From contig PLWR01000519.1 of assembly GCA_003165615.1 (NCBI GenBank), positions 1-7,842 on the forward strand: a stretch of DNA of 7,842 nucleotides. Direction: 5' to 3'. Position 1 is the first letter of the stretch, and each line of letters opens with the position of its first letter. Of the stretch, positions 1 through 3,898 are shown piece by piece. Under the pieces are notes generated by a model that had not been told where the DNA came from, made no database searches, and was given only the letters and a program-made list of their open reading frames with translations. Source of the DNA: Acidobacteriota bacterium. Its GTDB lineage: Bacteria; Acidobacteriota; Terriglobia; UBA7540. The position numbers and the translations under genes were made by a program.

Positions 1-110
1 TTCGCCAGCACAAGACTGCATTTCGCTTACGAGTCATGGCCCTCGACGCTCCGTGATGATAAAGAGATTTCCCAGAATGGTCTTGCTTGAGACTTTGAAG
101 ACACGTTGGT

Positions 111-463
111 TTTGGCGCACTGCCCGTCAGCATTGCGCTGCTCATTTCACGCCGGTTTAAGCTGGAGAAAAGTGTGAAGGGAATTTCCTTTGCGGTGCTG
201 AATGGAGTTCTTTCCGGTGTCGGTGGCCTCGCGCTTTTTGCCGCCATGAAAAGGCTGCAATCATATCTCCGTTCACCGCCTTATACCCCCTAGTGGTGGT
301 TCTGCTGGTCCGCTTCATTTTACGCGGATCCATTACTCTGCTCCAACCCGGGGGAGTTCTATGCGCATTAATCGCGGTCGCGCTTCTGTCAACTGAGCCG
401 CAGCAGGAAGTCCCCCTTGATACGAGTGGGCAGCTCCTAGATTCCGAGAGGGAGATTAGCTAA
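111..463 (+). pseudogene. EamA/DMT-family membrane transporter, C-terminal remnant, frameshifted
   Basis: Two reading frames together give the C-terminal four-helix half of a drug/metabolite transporter (EamA family), an inner-membrane permease. Frame one (from 111) reads FGALPVSIALL and then VLNGVLSGVGGLALFAAMK. At about 249-253 the reading must step back one base to continue as KAAIISPFTALYPLV and then GVLCALIAVALLST, ending at TAA 461-463. The motif ISPFTALYPL is the strongest family signature. A typical homologue has extra residues between AAM and KAA, so a small deletion is likely. Upstream, 1-90 in another frame ends FASTRL...SQNGLA followed by TGA 88-90. It could be earlier parts of the same gene, which would mean further lesions, but that is weak. 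The family is usually about 280-300 residues, or about 140 for half-size forms; about 117 are left here. The stop codon touches the start of the next gene, suggesting former translational coupling. Family call is good; whether it is a real pseudogene or sequence error is open. Confidence 0.7.
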
Positions 464-1678
464 ATGCCTGACCTCATTTCGCGAGAGCGCCTAGGACGGG
501 CGCTACGTCACCAACCAACCGATTATGTCCCTTGTTGTTTTATGAGTTTTACGGCGTTACGCCGCCGCTGCCAGGAAAACATGTACGAGTTGGTAAAAGC
601 CGAGCAAGCGATGGGTCTGGATTCTTTTCTCTTTGTTCCCACCTTGTCACGCCCCCAGCGACCGGAGCACCCCGAACTGCGAGGGTTACCAGTACGGTTT
701 CATCCCGCCGTGGGGATGCGGGAACGGCGGGAAGAGGTACCCGGCCAGCCTGCCATCCTTCACAAGGAGTACTCCACGCCAGCGGGCAAGCTCCGGACCA
801 GCGTACGCCTCTCTGATGACTGGCCACATGGCGATCACATCCCTTTCATGGATGATTACCAGGTGCCGCGCGCCGTCAAGCCCCTGCTCACCGGCGAGGC
901 GGCGGAGCTGGAAGCTTTGCAGTACTTGTTGATGCCGCCGCAACCCGATGACGTCGCTCAGTTCCAGGCCGAAGCCGAGCGCGCCCATGCCTTTGCCCGC
1001 GAGCAAGGCGTGCTCCTCGCGGGCGGTTGGGGAGTCGGCGTGGATATGGCGGACTGGCTTTGCGGGTTTGAGAGCTTAATGCTGCTTGAAAACGACCAGC
1101 CGGCGTTTGTCGAGAGGCTTCTGGAAATGATCCATGTCTGGAATCAGCAACGCATGGCCGTGGTGCTTTCGGGCAGGGTCGATCTTTACATTTACCGGGC
1201 ATGGTATGAGGGCTGTGATTTCGTGAACCCCAAATTCTACCGGAAGGTGATCGTTCCGCGGCTCAAGAGTGACGCTGCCCTCGCGCACAAACACGGCGCG
1301 CTGTTTGGCTACATCTGCTCCAGCGGCATAGTCCCGCTTCTCGACGATTTTATGGAAGCCGGAATTGATGTCCTCATCGGAATTGATCCCGTTCAAGGCA
1401 CCAATACCGACATGGAGGCGATCAGGAAGAAAACCGCAGGGAGGATCGCGTTGTGGGGTGGGGTTTCGGGAGCAGTCACGGTGGAGATGGGCAAAGAGGA
1501 AGAAATTCGCGCCGCCGTCCGGCATGCCATTGAGACACTGGGGCCGGAGGGCTTCATTCTTTCGCCAGTCGATAACATCACCGTGGATGCACCCCAGACG
1601 TGGCATAACCTTGAGGTATTCATCGATGAATGGAAGCGGAGTCGAGGCGTGAGATGGCCCGACTTCGCCCGCGTGTAG
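464..1678 (+). CDS. URO-D superfamily protein (MtaA/CmuA-like), metal-ligand His missing
   Basis: 404-residue soluble, probably cytoplasmic TIM-barrel protein of the uroporphyrinogen decarboxylase superfamily. N-terminal RERLGRALRHQPTDYVP matches the family opening (R..l...h...D.vP). Residues 245-267 contain the conserved helix region EGCDFVNPKFYRKVIVPRLK. Residues 281-311 (FGYICSSGIVPLLDDFMEAG, then IDVLIGIDPVQG) and 330-333 (WGGV) match the C-terminal barrel strands. It lacks the arginine-rich N-terminal signature of true HemE, so haem synthesis is unlikely. Methyltransferase-type members bind zinc with His-x-Cys; here the site is Y283-I-C285, so the His is replaced. The two Asp usual before the FY helix are also absent (WYEGCDF). 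The ATG at 464 follows TAA 461-463 directly and has a purine-rich site (GAGAGGGAG, 446-454) within the end of the transporter frame. Substrate unknown; corrinoid or other methyl transfer, or a non-catalytic role, are possible. Shares no obvious close sequence with the second URO-D protein downstream. Confidence 0.85.
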   Translation: MPDLISRERLGRALRHQPTDYVPCCFMSFTALRRRCQENMYELVKAEQAMGLDSFLFVPTLSRPQRPEHPELRGLPVRFHPAVGMRERREEVPGQPAILHKEYSTPAGKLRTSVRLSDDWPHGDHIPFMDDYQVPRAVKPLLTGEAAELEALQYLLMPPQPDDVAQFQAEAERAHAFAREQGVLLAGGWGVGVDMADWLCGFESLMLLENDQPAFVERLLEMIHVWNQQRMAVVLSGRVDLYIYRAWYEGCDFVNPKFYRKVIVPRLKSDAALAHKHGALFGYICSSGIVPLLDDFMEAGIDVLIGIDPVQGTNTDMEAIRKKTAGRIALWGGVSGAVTVEMGKEEEIRAAVRHAIETLGPEGFILSPVDNITVDAPQTWHNLEVFIDEWKRSRGVRWPDFARV

Positions 1679-1846
1679 GTGTAGCTGCATAGCAGGTAGC
1701 GACAATCGGGACCGTCGAGCGGTATCAGTCCAAGCTAAGGTGATTGGATGCGAAATAATCGGTCTGCACTCTTTCGGGGAAGGCTGTCCTTCGCAAAACT
1801 AGATCGGATTCCTAGACTGCCTCGATCTTGAGTTACACGACGTTTC

Positions 1847-1874
1847 TTGACAATGTTAGCGTTGCGCCTAACCT
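1847..1874 (+). promoter_or_regulatory. Possible sigma70-type promoter for the second URO-D gene
   Basis: A perfect TTGACA hexamer at 1847-1852 is followed after 16 bases by TAACCT (1869-1874), which keeps the first two and last positions of the -10 consensus. It would place transcription about 185 bases before the 2065 start. It is a pattern match only; chance occurrence is quite possible in a 386-base spacer. Confidence 0.3.
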
Positions 1875-1958
1875 ATTGAAATTGCAGCTGCATGAGTTTT
1901 GGCGAGGGATGCCCTCATGTTACTGTCGACCTAGGAGGCAGCGCGCAATCACGCGGCA

Positions 1959-2048
1959 ATGCTTGAGGTGTGGCGCGACCCCGGCTGCCGTCTTCTGCAC
2001 AAGAAGGTCCTTAACCGCTGCACGCGCGGGAAGTCCCAGCTCGGCTGA
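1959..2048 (+). CDS. Doubtful short ORF or gene-tail remnant ahead of URO-D 2
   Basis: An open frame from 1935 (after TAG 1932-1934) ends at TGA 2046-2048, three bases ahead of the strong ribosome binding site of the next gene. From the ATG at 1959 it encodes 29 residues, MLEVWRDPGC...CTRGKSQLG. AGGAGG at 1933-1938 lies about 20 bases upstream of the ATG, too far for ideal spacing. The basic, soluble-looking tail could be the end of a decayed gene or a leader peptide, or just chance. No family recognised. Confidence 0.2.
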   Translation: MLEVWRDPGCRLLHKKVLNRCTRGKSQLG

Positions 2049-2064
2049 TAGGAAGGAGTGATCT

Positions 2065-3237
2065 ATGGCACCCGCAGATTTCACATCTCATAACGAGGAG
2101 GCCCAGGCCGTATGGGCTGCTTATCGGGCGGCCCGTCCTTTGCGTGTGCCGGTGACCCTGTGTGCTGACACGCGTTTCTTCATTTTGAACGACGAGCTCA
2201 ATCCGGGCGAACGAGTATCCTTCCAAGAATACTCGGAAGATCCGCTTGTAATGATGGACTTCCAACTGCGAGCCGCCGAGTGGCGGGCCCAGCATATTGC
2301 TCCTCACTGCGACGACCCCGCCGGCCTGCCCGAGAGATTCGCCGTCACCGTGGACATGCAACGCTACTTCGATGCGGGTTTCTTTGGAGCATCAGTGGAA
2401 TTCCATACTGGCCAGACTCCTGATGCCCGACCGATCCTGGCGGGCAAGAACAAAAACTGGCTCTTCGATCGGGGACTCCCCGACCCACTTAGGGGTGGCA
2501 TTTTTGCCAAGGCCCATCGCTTCCATGAGGCAATGGTCATGCGCCTACAGGCCGGTTTCACCTACCGGGGACGCCCGGTGGAGTTCGACCCTTTCGCGCC
2601 CTTATCGTCTCTGTTGGGCACCGACGGCCCACTGACCGTAGCAACTAACCTGCGAGGTACTGAGTTGTATTCAGATTTCTACACCGATCCGGCCTACGTG
2701 CACGAATTGCTGGAGTTCATCACGGAAGGCACGATTGCCCGAATTCGCGCCCAGCGGAGTTTCTTTGGCCTCCCCGAGGTATCCGAAACTTGGGCTTACG
2801 CAGACGATGCTGTGCAGATGCTTTCCACCGAAATGGTGCGCGAGTTCGTCATCCCAGTTCATCGTAAGCTGAAAGAAGCTTTGACCACGGCCAGCCGCAT
2901 CTCGATCCACCTTTGCGGAAATTCCACCCGGCACTTCAAGCTGTTACGCGATGAACTGGGCACTTATAGCTTCGACACCGGATTCCCGGTTGACTTTACT
3001 TGGCTGAGGAGGGAATTGGGGCCGGAAGTGGAAATCCTCGGCGGCCCGCGAGTAACCCTGCTGCATGACGGGACGCCGGAAGATGTTGTCGCTGAGACAC
3101 GCCGCATCCTGCGTTCCGGGATCATGGAGGGTGGTCACTTCATCTTGCGCGAAGCTAATGATCTGGCCCCTGGCACGCCACTCGATAACCTGGCGACCAT
3201 GTACTATACCGCGCGCATGGACGGTCGATATTCCTGA
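2065..3237 (+). CDS. URO-D superfamily protein with intact HxCGN metal-site motif
   Basis: 390-residue soluble protein of the uroporphyrinogen decarboxylase superfamily, probably cytoplasmic and of the methyltransferase-like branch. The clearest evidence is H282-L-C284-G-N, the His-x-Cys pair that binds catalytic zinc in MtaA-type enzymes, followed by a strand with LGTYSFDTGFPVDFTWLRRE and ILGGPRV (residues 324-330, equivalent to the family's GGV/GGI strand). A245-D-D248 just ahead of STEMVREFVIPVHRKLK matches the family DD...F..P..K pattern. The C-terminal GGHFILREANDLAPGTPLDN (356-375) is also typical. The N-terminal third is unusual: a long insertion-rich segment at about 80-180 (aromatic- and proline-rich, including DRGLPDPLRGGIFAKAH). 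Start at ATG 2065 is fixed by GGAAGGAG (2051-2058) with six-base spacing. It lies on the same strand as the first URO-D gene but after a 386-base gap, so co-transcription is uncertain. Substrate unknown. Confidence 0.87.
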   Translation: MAPADFTSHNEEAQAVWAAYRAARPLRVPVTLCADTRFFILNDELNPGERVSFQEYSEDPLVMMDFQLRAAEWRAQHIAPHCDDPAGLPERFAVTVDMQRYFDAGFFGASVEFHTGQTPDARPILAGKNKNWLFDRGLPDPLRGGIFAKAHRFHEAMVMRLQAGFTYRGRPVEFDPFAPLSSLLGTDGPLTVATNLRGTELYSDFYTDPAYVHELLEFITEGTIARIRAQRSFFGLPEVSETWAYADDAVQMLSTEMVREFVIPVHRKLKEALTTASRISIHLCGNSTRHFKLLRDELGTYSFDTGFPVDFTWLRRELGPEVEILGGPRVTLLHDGTPEDVVAETRRILRSGIMEGGHFILREANDLAPGTPLDNLATMYYTARMDGRYS

Positions 3238-3495
3238 TGCGCAAGCGCGGCCAATGCCGTGCGACCGAGCGATCGGCGACCGGAAGTGGATTGAAGAATG
3301 CGGCGGGCGAAGGCAGGAGGAACGAGAAAGGCAGCCAGACGAGCAAGGACAATGAGGTGGATTAGTTCGCTTCGCGGGAAACCCGTACATCACCGTCCGA
3401 GGATACTGGTGGCCCGGATCAACCCGACGGGCGTGACGAGGGGTCCACTCGGTCGTTACCCTTGCCTCGCATCTGCGCAGGAGGTGTCTTCGTGA

Positions 3496-3577
3496 TAGCT
3501 GCATGCAGAAAAAACCGTACATGCAGTTTGAGCGGAGGACGGAGGCTAGCGCGTCAGCATGCCTCCCCCGACTCGAC
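3496..3577 (+). mobile_element. Group II intron 3' end (domains V and VI), remnant
   Basis: Bases 3496-3529 (34 nt, the usual size of domain V) fold as expected. A3497-G-C3499 pairs with G3526-U-U3528 through an A-U, a G.U wobble and a C-G pair, the hallmark of the catalytic triad. The lower helix continues to G3505/C3520. A two-base bulge (3518-3519) lies on the 3' side. The upper stem is C-G, an A/C mismatch and G-C, closed by an A-rich loop. It is followed by GAGCGGAGG and a second hairpin, GGAGGC (3541-3546) with GCCTCC (3561-3566), as in domain VI. The sequence then runs ACTCGAC to 3577: an A seven bases from the putative 3' splice site and a terminal AC fit the bacterial 3' consensus (A-branch, AY end). 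No reverse transcriptase gene is present. GTGCGACC at 3259 could be the 5' end, which would leave a 319-base deleted copy. Fold judged by eye. Confidence 0.6.
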
Positions 3578-3694
3578 ACCGATGCATCATTCGAACAACG
3601 GCGGGAAACCGTTCGCGGAGAGTGAGGAGGGAATACCGCTGATCAAGGAGAACACCCATCAATCCGGCACGTACCCGACGCAGAGGGGGCTCGC

Positions 3695-3871
3695 GTGTCC
3701 CAGGGATTGGTGTATGCGCGGCAAGCAGAGCATCGGCTGGCCGCCAAGTATCCGAGATCAGAGCTGTATGCGTTAATGAGCGCCCGTACGGGCCTGTGCA
3801 GGGGTACCAAGCATGTGGTATCCCAACAACGGTCGGCTAATAGAATGGAAGCATGGAGGCATTATGACTGA
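3695..3871 (+). pseudogene. Unrecognised remnant reading frame upstream of GH116
   Basis: The frame is open from 3626 to TGA 3869-3871 and has no ATG near its beginning; GTG 3695 is the best possible start. It encodes QGLVYARQAEHRLAAKYPRS, then ELYALMSARTG, and ends with MEAWRHYD. The middle is helix-rich and charged, with the look of coding sequence. Its position just after an intron-like 3' end, and its style, recall the N-terminal leader of some group II intron reverse transcriptases, but I could not establish homology. It overlaps the first copy of the start-codon duplication. Treat as possible debris. Confidence 0.25.
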
Positions 3872-3898
3872 ACAAATGGAGGCATTATGACTAAGAAA
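3853..3898 (+). repeat. 23-bp tandem duplication carrying a ribosome site and start codon
   Basis: Unit one is 3853-3875 and unit two 3876-3898. The first 17 bases, ATGGAGGCATTATGACT, are identical, and three of the last six agree, giving 20 of 23. Each unit carries GGAGG four bases before an ATG. The second unit provides the Shine-Dalgarno site (GGAGG, 3878-3882) and ATG (3887) of the GH116 gene. Because 23 is not a multiple of three, starts in unit one read in a different frame. Confidence 0.9.
3864..3890 (+). CDS. Eight-codon leader ORF coupled to the GH116 start
   Basis: ATG 3864 has its own GGAGG (3855-3859, four bases away) and reads MTEQMEAL before TGA 3888-3890. That stop overlaps the GH116 start codon in an ATGA junction (3887-3890), the arrangement typical of translational coupling. 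A still shorter frame, ATG 3853 to TGA 3865-3867 (MEAL), ends in the same ATGA overlap with ATG 3864, so two nested leaders lead into the gene. The peptide itself is unlikely to be functional; the arrangement could adjust translation of the downstream gene. It may simply be a by-product of the 23-bp duplication. Confidence 0.4.
   Translation: MTEQMEAL

Larger units (their letters stand above)
1679..2064 (+). other. Spacer between the two URO-D genes
   Basis: This 386-base stretch has no gene I recognise. A short hairpin (ACCG-TCGAG-CGGT, around 1711-1723) lies about 30 bases after the first URO-D stop but has no T run, so it is a poor terminator. A sigma70-like promoter pair and a doubtful 29-codon ORF lie inside and are listed separately. 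A reading frame at 1828-2061 lacks a good start and resembles no family I know. Confidence 0.5.
3238..3886 (+). other. Gene-poor spacer before the GH116 gene, with mobile-element debris
   Basis: About 650 bases without an intact recognisable gene. It starts with a perfect hairpin with a GNRA-type loop (CCGA-GCGA-TCGG, 3265-3276) just after GTGCGACC at 3259, which resembles a group II intron 5' end. It then holds a region rich in short GC stems, the domain V/VI-like RNA motif at 3496-3577, another stem with a two-base bulge near 3591-3614, a remnant frame up to 3871 and the duplicated start-codon unit. Longer frames on either strand here show no family resemblance. Confidence 0.6.

Noticed and set aside
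246..260. Programmed -1 frameshift at the A-rich site (ATGAAAAGG) in the EamA-like frame
   Set aside because: The site is not a good slippery heptamer, no downstream stimulatory stem was evident, and residues seem to be missing compared with usual family members; mutation or sequence error is simpler.
1076..1705. 209-residue minus-strand open frame
   Set aside because: Lies antisense to the URO-D 1 gene, whose product is conserved; composition and content are those of a shadow frame.
1828..2061. 77-residue + frame in the spacer
   Set aside because: Non-ATG start, Cys/Arg-rich translation without family resemblance, and it runs into the ribosome site of the next gene; judged non-coding.
2944..3579. 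211-residue minus-strand open frame
   Set aside because: Covers both the end of URO-D 2 and the intron-like motif; translation is His/Arg/Ser-rich with no known pattern.
3711..3867. First GGAGG-ATG unit as the true GH116 start
   Set aside because: ATG 3853 and ATG 3864 read into stops within a few codons and are out of frame with the enzyme; ATG 3887 gives the Tat signal.
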